A DNA stretch of 64,000 bases from Chloroflexota bacterium (GCA_028287745.1 JAQBPB010000013.1:18395-82394); one strand, 5' to 3'; shown: positions 34,224 to 43,098, counted from the first letter of the stretch. Numbers and translations are program-made. Notes: generated from the sequence alone by a model not told the origin.

Positions 34224-36020
34224 ATGACCATAACCGAACCCCAACTGGATACGCCTTTGACCGCCTGGCAGTCTGTCGCGACCCTTGACCAGGTCAAGGC
34301 TAAAGGCAGTTTGACTGTCCATACCGGTGACCACGTAATCGTCCTGTTCCTGTTTGGGGAACGGGTATATGCGGTGGATAATCGCTGCCCTCATATGGGT
34401 TTTCCGCTCGACAAAGGCACCGTGCGTGAGGGAATACTGACCTGCCACTGGCACCATGCCCGCTTTGACCTGGCGAGCGGCGGGACATTTGACCAGTTTG
34501 CCGATGACGTGCGCAGTTTCCCGGTTAAAGTCGAAGGTAATGAAATCTGGCTTGACCTGAGTCCGGTGGGCGATTACCGGGAGCGCCAGCAAAAACGGCT
34601 CCGGGATGGTCTTGAACGCAATATCCGGTTAGTAGTTGCCAAAAGTGTGCTGGGTTTGTTGCAAAATGAAAAGGACCGCGACACTGCCGCCAGCCTGCCA
34701 TTTGGCATCGGCCTGGATTACGGGGCCCGCAACCGCCGGGATGGATGGTCAACCGGCCAGACCATCAATACTCTGTTGATAAACTTGCTTCCTGACCTTG
34801 AAAATGATGATAAACCCCGGGCGCTGTATATCGGCCTGAACGCGGTTGCCCGCGACTGTAACGGGCAACCGGCCCGTTTCGCGCTTGACCCGCTGCCGAA
34901 TTTATCAACTGATTTACCGGCCCTCAAGAAATGGTTCCGCCAGTTTGTGGAAGTCCGCGACAGCGAAGGGGCCGAACGCTGCCTGGTTTCGGCGATAGCC
35001 GCCGGGCATTCCCCGGCCGCGATTGCCGATATGCTTTTCGCGGCGGCAACCGACCACCGGTTTATGGATACCGGCCACCTGTTGGACTTTACCAATAAAG
35101 CTTTCGAAGCGCTCGACCGGGCGGGTTGGGAATATGCCCCGGTCACGCTGGCAAGCCTGGCCCCTGTCTTTGCCCAGGCCCCCCGGCTGGAAGAAACCAA
35201 CGAGTGGCAGCAGCCGGTGAACCTGGTTGCTATCTTGAACGGGGCCTTCGCCCATTTACCCCAGGCTATCAGCACCGGGTCTGGCCGTACCTGGGACGTG
35301 GCGGCCAATTGGAGCAAGCTGGTTGACACTATCCTGGGTGATGACCCTCAGGCTACCAGCGACGCCCTTTTGATGGCCCTGTCCGAAGGCGCCACCTTTG
35401 AAGAACTGGCCCAGGTAGTTGTTTACGGTGCCATCCGGCGGGTTGCCCAGTTTCATATTTCTAACGAATTTGGTGATTGGAACACGGTCCACCACACCTA
35501 CACATACACCAACGCGCTCCACCAGGCAATGCGCCGCAGCCCTTCACCGGAATTGTTACGGGGCGTCTGGGACGGCGCTATGAGTATCTACCTGGACCGC
35601 TTCCTGAATATCCCGGCCACCCGCTTGCCCAGGCTGGACCCACCCGCCGATGTGGTCGAACCGGAAACTCTGCTGGCAAATTTATTGGAACTATTCAACC
35701 GCCAGCAGCAGGTAAACCAGGCCGGGGAACTGGCCGCCCAATACCTGGCAAGTGGGGCCGACCCGGCCCACCTGATCGCTACGCTTGGCAAAGCCCTTTT
35801 GCGTGAGGACGCCGGGTTCCATGCTTTACAGTGTGTCGAAGCTTCCACCAGGCAATATTACTCACTGGCCACCCGGCCGGAAACCGCCCCGGTGGCCTAT
35901 CATGCCCTGGTAGCCGCCGCCCGGTTCCTGGGAGCCCATTTCCCGACACCCCGTTCGGCCAACCAGACCTACCAGATTGCCCTGAGGCTGCAGCGCGGCG
36001 AAAAAGTTTTTGAAGAATAA
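34224..36020 (+). CDS. Rieske [2Fe-2S] protein with long C-terminal helical domain
   Basis: 598 residues; AAGGAG 7 bases before the ATG. Residues 15-115 are a soluble Rieske ferredoxin domain with the full cluster set: Cys55-Pro-His57 and Cys74-His-Trp-His77 (CxH-16-CxxH spacing). The remaining 480 residues are mostly helical and not part of a ring-hydroxylating oxygenase catalytic domain as I know it: there is no 2-His-1-carboxylate facial triad pattern. Conserved-looking His411, His423, His424 and His433 lie in one stretch (FHISNEFGDWNTVHHTYTYT...LHQAM) and could bind a metal or haem. The questin-oxidase-like families have a loosely similar His/Tyr pattern; this is only a guess. No reductase gene is adjacent. 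Confidence 0.82.
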   Translation: MTITEPQLDTPLTAWQSVATLDQVKAKGSLTVHTGDHVIVLFLFGERVYAVDNRCPHMGFPLDKGTVREGILTCHWHHARFDLASGGTFDQFADDVRSFPVKVEGNEIWLDLSPVGDYRERQQKRLRDGLERNIRLVVAKSVLGLLQNEKDRDTAASLPFGIGLDYGARNRRDGWSTGQTINTLLINLLPDLENDDKPRALYIGLNAVARDCNGQPARFALDPLPNLSTDLPALKKWFRQFVEVRDSEGAERCLVSAIAAGHSPAAIADMLFAAATDHRFMDTGHLLDFTNKAFEALDRAGWEYAPVTLASLAPVFAQAPRLEETNEWQQPVNLVAILNGAFAHLPQAISTGSGRTWDVAANWSKLVDTILGDDPQATSDALLMALSEGATFEELAQVVVYGAIRRVAQFHISNEFGDWNTVHHTYTYTNALHQAMRRSPSPELLRGVWDGAMSIYLDRFLNIPATRLPRLDPPADVVEPETLLANLLELFNRQQQVNQAGELAAQYLASGADPAHLIATLGKALLREDAGFHALQCVEASTRQYYSLATRPETAPVAYHALVAAARFLGAHFPTPRSANQTYQIALRLQRGEKVFEE

Positions 36021-36027
36021 GCATAAA

Positions 36028-36060
36028 AAAAAGGACCGCCCCACAAAGGTGGTTCTTTTT
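36028..36060 (+). terminator. Rho-independent terminator after the Rieske gene
   Basis: Thirteen-bp stem (AAAAAGGACCGCC with GGTGGTTCTTTTT, two G-U pairs), 7-base loop, then GTTTT. It starts within 10 bases of the stop codon. Confidence 0.8.
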
Positions 36061-36129
36061 GTTTTAAATTTGTATCAGTAATCAAGGAGCATTTTACTCC
36101 CCACGGACCGGCCAGGCGAGTGTAAGTCC

Positions 36130-36158
36130 TTCCAACCGGCGGCTAACTATGCTATAAT
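36130..36158 (+). promoter_or_regulatory. Promoter of topA
   Basis: TTCCAA (36130-36135), 17-base spacer, then TATAAT (36153-36158) preceded by TGC, giving an extended -10. It lies 48 bases before the topA ATG. The -35 is weak, the -10 is consensus. Confidence 0.55.
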
Positions 36159-36205
36159 CCGGTTAAGAACATTTGTTTGTGAATTGAAACCAAAGAGGCC
36201 AGTAT

Positions 36206-38443
36206 ATGAGCAAAACCCTGGTTATTGTTGAATCTCCCGCCAAAGCCAAAACTATTACCCGCTTTTTAGGGAGTAGCTATACGGTGCGCGCTTCAATGGG
36301 CCACGTCCGGGACCTCCCGGCAAAAGAATTAGGGGTTGAGGTAGCAACCGGCACATTTAAACCGACTTATGTCGCCGTAGCCGGCCGCTCGAAAACTATT
36401 AGTGAAATCAGGGCCCTGGCAAAAGACGCCACTCATGTTTTACTGGCAACCGACCCGGACCGGGAAGGCGAAGCCATTGCCTGGCACATTGTTGCTGCGG
36501 CCGGGTTGGGGCGCGGCCAGCAGCAAATCAGCCGGGTTGAGTTTCACGAAATTACTGAACGCGCCATAACGGCCGCTATCAACCACCCGCGCCAGCTTGA
36601 TATGAACCTGGTAAATGCCCAGCAGGCCAGAAGGGTGTTGGACCGCCTGGTCGGTTACAAATTAAGCCCGCTGCTCTGGAAAAAGGTCCAGCGCGGCACC
36701 AGTGCCGGGCGGGTCCAGAGTGTTGCTTTACGGATTATAATCGAGCGCGAGCGAGAAATTGAAGCATTTGTGCCGCGAGAGTACTGGACCATTGAGGCTG
36801 ACCTGGCCCGGTCGCCTTTTTCCAGGCAGAAAGCTGACATCTTCCACGCCGCCCTCTGGAACCCTAAAGAAAAACGCCGTCAAGAATTTGAAAATGGTGA
36901 CCAGGCCGGGGAAGTCCTGGCAAAACTGGATGGGGCCGGGTGGACGGTTGGAAACGTAACTAAAAAAGAAGGCTTGCGCCGTCCGAGTGCGCCTTTTATT
37001 ACCAGCACATTGCAGCAGGAAGCCGCCCGCAAGTTACGGCTTAAGACCCAGGATACCATGAAGATTGCCCAGCAGCTTTATGAGGGGGTTAGCCTGGGTC
37101 CGGAAGGCACCACCGGCCTGATTACCTATATGCGTACCGACAGCACCCAGGTCGCCGGGGAGTCTCAGCAGGCCGCCCGTGAGGTCATCAAGGACCGTTA
37201 TGGTCCGGACTACCTGCCTGACCGGCCGCCTTTTTATGCCAAGAAAGCCAAAGGCGCCCAGGAAGCCCACGAAGCCATCCGGCCTACCAAACCGGGCCGT
37301 CAGCCCGAAGCGGTTAAAGCTTACCTGACGCCTATCCAGTTCCGGCTCTACCAGCTTATCTGGCGGCGTTTTATCGCCAGCCAGATGGCCCCGGCTCGTA
37401 TAGAACAAACAACGGTGGACATTGAAGCCCGGCCCCGGCCAAACCATACGTCGCCGGAAGTTTATCCTTTCCGGGCCAGTGGCGAGCGGGTAATATTTCC
37501 CGGGTTCCTGGCGGTCTACCGTGAAGGCCAGGGCGATAGCGAAGAAGATGAAGACGCGCCTGCCGCCAACCGGGAGGGTAGTTTGCCCCGGCTTGAAACA
37601 GGCAATCCTTTAGACCTGCTTAAACTTTTACCCGAACAGCACTTCACCGAACCACCGCCCCGGTTTGGCGAAGCCAGCCTGATTAAAGTCCTGGAGGAAT
37701 TAGGCGTCGGACGGCCCAGTACCTACGCGACCATCATGTCTACTATCCGGGATAGGGGCTATGTCGTTGAAACCAAAGACGGCAAAGAGCGCAAGTTCCA
37801 TCCGACCGAGTTAGGCCGGGCCGTCAATGACCTGCTGGTGGCCCGCTTCCCCGACTTGCTGGATGTACAATTTACGGCCAGGCTGGAAGGCGAATTGGAC
37901 GATGTGGCCGAAGGCAAACTGGCCTGGACTCCGCTGGTCGCATCGGTATACGGGCCAATGATGGCCCAACTAGCCATAGCCGAACGTGAGGTGGGGAAAA
38001 TCGAGGTTCCCGCTGAAACTTTACCCATACCGGAAAAACCGGCTGGCCGCAGCTATGGGCGGTCAGGTAGTACAGGCAGCGGTCGCGGCAGTTATAAGCG
38101 GCCCAGCCGCGCAAAAGCCGGGACCGACTCCACAGGCACTGCAAAACCGTGGGAGCCCTCTACCACTGGGACAGCCAGGCCACGCCGGACAACCAGGGCC
38201 ACCGCTGCAACCGGCGAAGCGGCTCCGGTCAAAAGACCCACCCGGCGAAAAGCAGTGACGGTTGCGGCAGCCGCCGCAGGTGAGAGTAGCGGTGGTTCGG
38301 CGGTTAAACCGGCCCCGGCGGCGGTTGCCACCGGCGAAACTTGCCCGCTCTGCCAGCAGCCGATGGTCCGGCGCAAGGGGCCGTATGGCGAATTTTTAGG
38401 CTGCACCGGCTACCCTAAGTGCAAAGGTACTCGCAAAGGCTAA
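36206..38443 (+). CDS. topA: DNA topoisomerase I (type IA)
   Basis: 745 residues; relaxes negative supercoils by single-strand passage. GAGG lies 7 bases before the ATG. Toprim domain at the N-terminus: VIVESPAKAK with Glu8, and the acidic ATDPDREGE motif. The active-site Tyr308 is in TYMRTDST. The GRVQSVALRII and GRPSTYATIMS motifs of the toroid are present. The catalytic core ends near residue 600. It is followed by a low-complexity Gly/Ser/Thr/Ala/Pro/Arg linker (about 612-705) and a single zinc ribbon (Cys713, Cys716, Cys733, Cys739). E. coli TopA (865 residues) has three zinc ribbons, so this is a reduced tail with an unusual basic linker. Confidence 0.97.
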   Translation: MSKTLVIVESPAKAKTITRFLGSSYTVRASMGHVRDLPAKELGVEVATGTFKPTYVAVAGRSKTISEIRALAKDATHVLLATDPDREGEAIAWHIVAAAGLGRGQQQISRVEFHEITERAITAAINHPRQLDMNLVNAQQARRVLDRLVGYKLSPLLWKKVQRGTSAGRVQSVALRIIIEREREIEAFVPREYWTIEADLARSPFSRQKADIFHAALWNPKEKRRQEFENGDQAGEVLAKLDGAGWTVGNVTKKEGLRRPSAPFITSTLQQEAARKLRLKTQDTMKIAQQLYEGVSLGPEGTTGLITYMRTDSTQVAGESQQAAREVIKDRYGPDYLPDRPPFYAKKAKGAQEAHEAIRPTKPGRQPEAVKAYLTPIQFRLYQLIWRRFIASQMAPARIEQTTVDIEARPRPNHTSPEVYPFRASGERVIFPGFLAVYREGQGDSEEDEDAPAANREGSLPRLETGNPLDLLKLLPEQHFTEPPPRFGEASLIKVLEELGVGRPSTYATIMSTIRDRGYVVETKDGKERKFHPTELGRAVNDLLVARFPDLLDVQFTARLEGELDDVAEGKLAWTPLVASVYGPMMAQLAIAEREVGKIEVPAETLPIPEKPAGRSYGRSGSTGSGRGSYKRPSRAKAGTDSTGTAKPWEPSTTGTARPRRTTRATAATGEAAPVKRPTRRKAVTVAAAAAGESSGGSAVKPAPAAVATGETCPLCQQPMVRRKGPYGEFLGCTGYPKCKGTRKG

Positions 38444-38452
38444 GAATTTCAA

Positions 38453-38504
38453 AATAAATAAAAACACCACCTTTCAAAATCAAAAGGTGGTGTTTTTATT
38501 TATT
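38453..38504. terminator. Strong bidirectional terminator
   Basis: Perfect 22-base arms (38453-38474 and 38483-38504; core AACACCACCTTT / AAAGGTGGTGTT) around an 8-base loop, with A/T tracts at the stem base. It lies between convergent topA and the ANTAR regulator and ends both. Confidence 0.92.
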
Positions 38505-38510
38505 CAGCTA

Positions 38511-39140
38511 CTAATTCTTGTCGATTTCGCGGGCAAGTAAGATTGCTTCCGCGATCTCGCGCATGCTCTTGCGAGTATCCATGCTCAACTTCTGAATCCG
38601 GCGGAAAGCATCGGCTTCTTTCAAACCGTACTGGTCCATCAGAACGCCCTTGGCCCGTTCGATCACCTTACGAGCTTCCAGAGTTTCTTTCAAGTCGCCC
38701 ATTTCTTTTTCAAGTTCCCGGAATTCGCGGAAGCGGCTTAAGGCAACTTCAATTGCAGGCATCAACTCATCCTGCCGGAACGGTTTAACGATATAACCGA
38801 CAACCCCGGCTTCCCTGGCACCGGAAACTAATTCTTGCTGGCTGTAGGCAGTCAATAACAGGACCGGCGCGATTTTCTCTTCGGTTAAAACCCGGGCTGC
38901 CTGAATTCCGTCCATTTCTGGCATTTTAATGTCCATAATAACCAGGTCCGGTTTTAATTCGCGCGCTAAATTGATGGCCTGGCGCCCGTCACCGGCTTCT
39001 CCGACGACCTGATAGCCAAGACCACTCAACATTTCCTTCAGGTCCATCCGGATAATTGACTCGTCGTCAGCAATAACTACTCTGGTTTGAGCCACCTTCG
39101 AAACCCCCTCTTTTTGAGGCCGCAAGCTTTGCACCGTCAT
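38511..39140 (-). CDS. ANTAR-domain response regulator
   Basis: 209 residues from the ATG at 39140, with AGGA 6 bases upstream; a longer frame to 39197 has no ribosome site. The receiver domain (about 20-135) has Asp25/Asp26, phospho-acceptor Asp70 (LVIMDIKMPEMDG), Thr97 and Lys119 (YIVKPF). A coiled-coil linker (FREFRELEKEMGDLKETLEARK) leads into the ANTAR RNA-binding domain (about 145-205, VIERAKGVLMDQYGLKEADAFRRIQ). ANTAR regulators, when phosphorylated, dimerise and bind twin hexaloop hairpins to prevent termination. No histidine kinase is adjacent. The upstream gap contains an array of inverted repeats, so the gene may be strongly regulated. Confidence 0.93.
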   Translation of the reverse strand: MTVQSLRPQKEGVSKVAQTRVVIADDESIIRMDLKEMLSGLGYQVVGEAGDGRQAINLARELKPDLVIMDIKMPEMDGIQAARVLTEEKIAPVLLLTAYSQQELVSGAREAGVVGYIVKPFRQDELMPAIEVALSRFREFRELEKEMGDLKETLEARKVIERAKGVLMDQYGLKEADAFRRIQKLSMDTRKSMREIAEAILLAREIDKN

Positions 39141-39312
39141 AATATTTCCTTTAACCCCTTTCGATTTGAAAACAAATCCACAACATCGGGGTATCACACA
39201 GTGCGACTCCAGCGGCGCGATTAATAATTAAAGAACGCTATAATTGCTTGCTAATATTTCCTTGACCAAAAATAAATTGTTTTGATCACAATTACAATTA
39301 TACACTACAAAG

Positions 39313-39362
39313 CAAATTATGGCAATTTGTATAATGGCTATTTGCGATTGTGCAAATTGCAC
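39313..39362. promoter_or_regulatory. Inverted-repeat array (candidate operator)
   Basis: Two dyads built on the same half-site: CAAATT-N5-AATTTG (39313-39329) and GTGCAA-A-TTGCAC (39350-39362). They lie 173-222 bases upstream of the ANTAR regulator ATG on its coding strand. Spacing between dyad centres is about 35 bases, roughly three helical turns, suggesting cooperative protein binding. Confidence 0.4.
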
Positions 39363-39580
39363 ATAAATTAAGTCATTTCAGGTCATTTTTAGCTCATTGC
39401 AACACTAAAATAGGCTAATTTTAGGATAAACAGCGGTAAGCTTTAGTCAAGTTGAACTAAATTAAACAAATTTAGTTTGGATTAAATATTTAACCAATTT
39501 TTAAAACTCATTAAAAACAAAGCCTGTCACGCAATAAAATGAGGTTTATCTATAAAAGCACCCAAATATAACATCCACTT

Positions 39581-39615
39581 AAAAGAAAAACACCACCGGG
39601 AGTTACCGGGTGATG
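39581..39615 (-). terminator. Minus-strand terminator after the Eis-like gene
   Basis: On the minus strand CATCACCCGG / CCCGGTGGTG pairs (one wobble, one mismatch) around a 5-base loop and is followed by TTTTTCTTTT, about 12 bases after the stop of the acetyltransferase at 39627. Confidence 0.75.
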
Positions 39616-39626
39616 CCTTTTGTCTA

Positions 39627-40970
39627 TCAGTTCAAGGTTGATACACAGGATGGTTTACGCGGGAAAATTAAATCCAGCAAAACACCTGCCCCATTGTTGC
39701 ATGGATAACAATCCGGGAAAATATAACGTAACTCCTCCATACTGCGCCTGCCAAATAGCAAATCAAGAAATGTAAGGCCAGGGAAAACGGCGTCACCTTC
39801 CTGGTAGGTTTTCGGCTGGAAGGGAACTACCTCTTTAAGCCGCCCATATTCAAAATTTAAAGAAAGCTGGCTGGTATAAAAGTTCAGCCTTAAAGCCCCG
39901 GTGTGATTTTCCATTGGGCTGCCGATCAGCCGCTTTTCAATTACAGACCGGATATGCATCAGAAAACCGGCTAAATCCGGTACCCTGACATAAAAGGCGT
40001 AAGGCTGAATGGGCTTGCCGAACAGGCTCCCCAGGGCTATGTAGACCGGGTGTACTTCGCCAAGACTAAAGTTCAGGCCCACCAGCGGATCTTTCCGGCT
40101 TCTATTTATATCGTCGGCAATACTTTTCAAGGCCCGTAGAAGGAACTGGGACACCGACCGCAGCGAGAAACCTGACCGGACGGCTAATTCTCGGATAACC
40201 AGTCCGCCACCTGGCTGTCCTGGTATGAATTCGGTATAACCGGCTACCACACCATCGAGGGTTTCTACTATATAGAACTGGTGGTAGGACAAAGATTTTT
40301 CTTCCGTCCGGCCCAATTCGAAATGCCACTCGGTCTGGTCCCTTAACCGGGAAACCAGGCTGCTCGAACAATGAATAGAATATAGTTCGGCCAGGACCGG
40401 TATATCCGCCGTGGTAGCCGGGCGAAGCCGGAAACTTTCTTGCGCTCCGGCATCCAGTTTCTGAATTGCGTGCCATTCTATGCGGCGGCCGCCTGATAAA
40501 TCCAGGGCCATTCCGTAACCAAACTGGCGGTAATAATAGGGAATACCGGTGATGACCTGGACCATTTCTCCCCTGGAAGCGCTCAGGGCGTGGATAACAT
40601 CGAACTGCGCCCTGACCAGACCCCTGCGCCGGTATTCCGGGTCGGTGCCCACCGCTTCCGGCCGTCCCACCCTGAAAGGAATGCCGCCAAAGCTCCAGGT
40701 CTGGGAAATCAATGTCAGGCTGGATACTATCTTCCCGTCATTATTTTCATCAACCACTACCAGGAAATCACTGGCTTTGGTTGTCGGGTGGTCGCCTTTC
40801 ATCAAATCCCTGGTCCAATTTGCCACATAAATATCCGGCTCGGCGGTTTGAGAATGTACCATCCCGTTAAAGTCGGCCAGCGCGTCTACATCACCCGGAC
40901 GGCCCCACCGTAACACCAGACCGTTGCCAAGTTTGCGGGGTAGATTGAATTTATCAGTGATTGGCAGCAA
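39627..40970 (-). CDS. Eis-like GNAT N-acetyltransferase
   Basis: 447 residues, TTG start with AGGAG 6 bases upstream. The length and build match the Eis/acetyltransferase-9 group: an N-terminal GNAT domain with LRWGRPGDVDALADF and the acetyl-CoA loop EYRRRGLVRAQFD, a second degenerate GNAT domain (about 190-330), and a C-terminal SCP2-like domain ending. Conserved ITGIPYYYRQFGY (acceptor side) is present. Eis proteins acetylate amines of aminoglycosides or peptides; the substrate here is unknown. It lacks the C-terminal carboxylate arrangement that I could verify for Mycobacterium Eis. Confidence 0.8.
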   Translation of the reverse strand: MLPITDKFNLPRKLGNGLVLRWGRPGDVDALADFNGMVHSQTAEPDIYVANWTRDLMKGDHPTTKASDFLVVVDENNDGKIVSSLTLISQTWSFGGIPFRVGRPEAVGTDPEYRRRGLVRAQFDVIHALSASRGEMVQVITGIPYYYRQFGYGMALDLSGGRRIEWHAIQKLDAGAQESFRLRPATTADIPVLAELYSIHCSSSLVSRLRDQTEWHFELGRTEEKSLSYHQFYIVETLDGVVAGYTEFIPGQPGGGLVIRELAVRSGFSLRSVSQFLLRALKSIADDINRSRKDPLVGLNFSLGEVHPVYIALGSLFGKPIQPYAFYVRVPDLAGFLMHIRSVIEKRLIGSPMENHTGALRLNFYTSQLSLNFEYGRLKEVVPFQPKTYQEGDAVFPGLTFLDLLFGRRSMEELRYIFPDCYPCNNGAGVLLDLIFPRKPSCVSTLN

Positions 40971-41138
40971 CTTGTTCTCCTGTTGTCTAATTAGCTAGGT
41001 TAGATGAATATACTATAGCAGCCGTCCATGGCAAAGTCAACACTCCGGCAGACTTGTGATGCTTCATAAGCAGTCCTGTCAATTTATTACAAACCGGTTA
41101 CCAGGCTCAAACAGGAAAAAACTCGGATGGAGTTAGAA

Positions 41139-41501
41139 TTACAGCGGGTAAGCATCCGGGTTGCGCCAGCGCTCGCTGCGCCGCTTTTTAAAGCGTTCAA
41201 TCATTGCCTGGTAAGCCTGGTTTCGTTCCGGTACACGCCTTTGCCTGGGTGCGTCCCAATGGCGGCCTTTTTCACCGTTACAGGCCGGGTGGGTCAGGCC
41301 CAGGTTTTCCAGGTCGTCACCGCCACCCAGCACTCGCGGGTAAATATGCTCGATATTTGCCCCAAATCCGTCCGACCGGCGGAAGCTCAACCGGCCATTA
41401 CAAATAAGGCACTTGCCTAACCACTGCCCGTCTACCTGCTCAAAAGTTTTATCACTCTGGGCCACACGATTCATCAGTTCAACCGTTGCCGCTGACTTCA
41501 T
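41139..41501 (-). CDS. HNH endonuclease
   Basis: 120 residues; AGGA 8 bases before the ATG. One HNH zinc-finger domain: structural Cys31/Cys34 (CLICNGRLSF), catalytic His52 in IEHIYPRVLGGGDDLENL with Asn66, and His71/Cys74 in LTHPACNGEKG. The DNA-interacting His81 follows. The C-terminal quarter is basic (FKKRRSERWRN), suiting DNA binding. HNH proteins of this size occur alone, in restriction systems and in mobile elements. No methyltransferase, intein or intron is next to it, so its role is undefined. Confidence 0.88.
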   Translation of the reverse strand: MKSAATVELMNRVAQSDKTFEQVDGQWLGKCLICNGRLSFRRSDGFGANIEHIYPRVLGGGDDLENLGLTHPACNGEKGRHWDAPRQRRVPERNQAYQAMIERFKKRRSERWRNPDAYPL

Positions 41502-41578
41502 ACCAAATTTCCTGTAATAAAAAAGCTTTTCGTAATCGGAAAGCTTCTTATCACCAATATTTATTCCACCAGTGGCGG

Positions 41579-42415
41579 CTATACCGGGATTGTACCGGCC
41601 ATTACGGGTGGGGAGGTGGGTAGGGGTGAGCCGCCTTTTTTCTCGATAGTCAGGGCCACCTGTTTATACTCCCCCAGGGGCCGGGGTGCTTTTAACTCAA
41701 AGATATTTGTATCCGACTTGCCCCCCGTACCCAGCAGACCTACCGGGTGAGGTTGACTATCGGTCGTGATGAGCCATGCTTCATATTCTTTATCACCAGG
41801 AAGAGTGGTCATATTCTGGGCTACCAGGTAGACCTTATTGGTAGAAGGGTCGGCGAACATACGAATGCTTCCGCCAGTACTGTTATCGGTTGATTTGAGT
41901 TCGGTCACTTTAAGGTCAGGCGAAGTTAGCAGCCGGGCGAATTGCTGGCGGGTCTGTTCTTCATCGCTTAGCCTGTTATGGGTATTCAGCCAGAGCAGGC
42001 CAAACACTGCTGTTGTTACAAGAAGCACCAGGGCCGCTGCATAGGCGCCAAAGCTGAAAGCTTTACTTTGCCAGAACGTCTGGCGGGTGGAATTGGACAA
42101 TTTAATTTTCGGACCTGGCGCAATCTGGTTACCGCCCATTGAAACCAGCCGGGGCCGGGCTTCCTGGGGGGTTTGGCCGGGAGCAACTTCTATACCGGCT
42201 TTCTGGCGCAGCCTTTCGAGGCTACCGGAAGGCAGTTCGACCGGTGCTATACTTAAAGCTAACCCGGTGGTTACGGCTTCAAATTCGGCCAATAACTTGC
42301 GGGCCTGTTCATTGGTCTGAAGCAGTTTTTCGACTTCAACTATTTCCGCTTCATCCAATGCGCCTATCGCATAACCGGCTATTAATTCTTGAATTGTATC
42401 GCTATCCATTTCCAT
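41579..42415 (-). CDS. RskA-family anti-sigma factor
   Basis: 278 residues. The N-terminal cytoplasmic sigma-binding part (about 1-70, IQELIAGYAIGALDEAEIVEVEKLL with a TNEQARKLLAEFE stretch) precedes one transmembrane helix (about 120-143, FGAYAAALVLLVTTAVFGLLWLN) and an external RskA-type domain (EYEAWLITTDSQPHPVGLLGTG; EYKQVALTIEKKGGSP). It sits 92 bases downstream of the ECF sigma gene on the same strand, the classical sigma/anti-sigma pairing, and should hold the sigma factor at the membrane until a signal triggers proteolysis. ATG at 42415 chosen; AGGAA lies upstream. No HXXXCXXC zinc motif is seen. Confidence 0.9.
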   Translation of the reverse strand: MEMDSDTIQELIAGYAIGALDEAEIVEVEKLLQTNEQARKLLAEFEAVTTGLALSIAPVELPSGSLERLRQKAGIEVAPGQTPQEARPRLVSMGGNQIAPGPKIKLSNSTRQTFWQSKAFSFGAYAAALVLLVTTAVFGLLWLNTHNRLSDEEQTRQQFARLLTSPDLKVTELKSTDNSTGGSIRMFADPSTNKVYLVAQNMTTLPGDKEYEAWLITTDSQPHPVGLLGTGGKSDTNIFELKAPRPLGEYKQVALTIEKKGGSPLPTSPPVMAGTIPV

Positions 42416-42507
42416 CAAGGTAATTTCCTGACTAAGACCTGCAATTTACTGCCTTGGCCGCTTTAAACCTGGCACTTCTCACACGTATGACAGGTAAATA
42501 TAAAACC

Positions 42508-43098
42508 TTACTCGATATCTTTAACGTAACCTTTGAGTTTAATTAAACCCTGCCGAATTCGACTCTTAACTGTGCCTAAAGCCTGACCGGTTTCCTGGGC
42601 AATTTCCTGGTGCGTCAATCCCCCGAAGAAAGCTAATTCAATTACCCGGCGCTGTTCCGGCGGAAGATTATCCATTGCTTTCTTGATGGCGGTGCGCTGC
42701 ATTCCCAGCCAGACTTCTTCTTCAATGGCTACCTGCTCATCGGCCATGTAATTCAAGCGTTCCTGGGCCTCTTGCTGGTCAATTGAAACCGCCTTGTTGC
42801 GCTTGCGCCGTAATTGGTCAATACAGAGATTGTGGACCACACTTAAGAGCCAACTGCCAAAACGGCCCCGGGTAGGATCAAAACTTTTAGGCTGCTTCCA
42901 GAAACGGACAAAAGCATCTTGCACAGCGTCTTCGGCTGCTTCGTGGCTGTTAAGGATTTTCAGGGCCAAACCAAAAGCCTGACGGCTGTAACGTCCATAA
43001 AGCTCTTCTACCGCCGTAAAATCTCCAGTTTGTACACGGGTTACCAGGGATTGTTCGTACTCTTGTTCAGGTGGTTGGTTACCAGGTCTGACCTGCAT
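42508..43098 (-). CDS. ECF RNA polymerase sigma factor
   Basis: 196 residues from the ATG at 43098; the frame stays open to a TTG at 43248, but that extension lacks a ribosome site and exceeds the usual ECF length. Sigma-2 is at about 20-90 (FTAVEELYGRYSRQAFGLALKILNS; AEDAVQDAFVRFWKQP), and sigma-4 is at about 135-190 (LPPEQRRVIELAFFGGLTHQEIAQETGQALGTVKSRIRQGL). Closest in look to SigK-type ECFs, which pair with RskA. Downstream is the anti-sigma gene. Probably autoregulated from the gap upstream, but no clear ECF-type promoter was identified. Confidence 0.9.
   Translation of the reverse strand: MQVRPGNQPPEQEYEQSLVTRVQTGDFTAVEELYGRYSRQAFGLALKILNSHEAAEDAVQDAFVRFWKQPKSFDPTRGRFGSWLLSVVHNLCIDQLRRKRNKAVSIDQQEAQERLNYMADEQVAIEEEVWLGMQRTAIKKAMDNLPPEQRRVIELAFFGGLTHQEIAQETGQALGTVKSRIRQGLIKLKGYVKDIE

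Larger units (their letters stand above)
39141..39626. other. AT-rich regulatory gap upstream of the ANTAR gene
   Basis: About 485 bases, very AT-rich, no gene. It contains the CAAATT/AATTTG array listed separately and, at its left end, the ribosome site of the ANTAR gene. From 39400 to 39560 nothing is recognised except long A/T runs that could be intrinsically bent. Confidence 0.45.

Noticed and set aside
39141..39197. N-terminal extension of the ANTAR regulator
   Set aside because: The ATG at 39140 has an AGGA at the right distance; the extension has none and is not receiver-like.
41139..41501. HNH gene as part of a restriction or phage-defence island
   Set aside because: No methyltransferase, helicase or other defence gene is next to it; its neighbours are an acetyltransferase and a sigma/anti-sigma pair.
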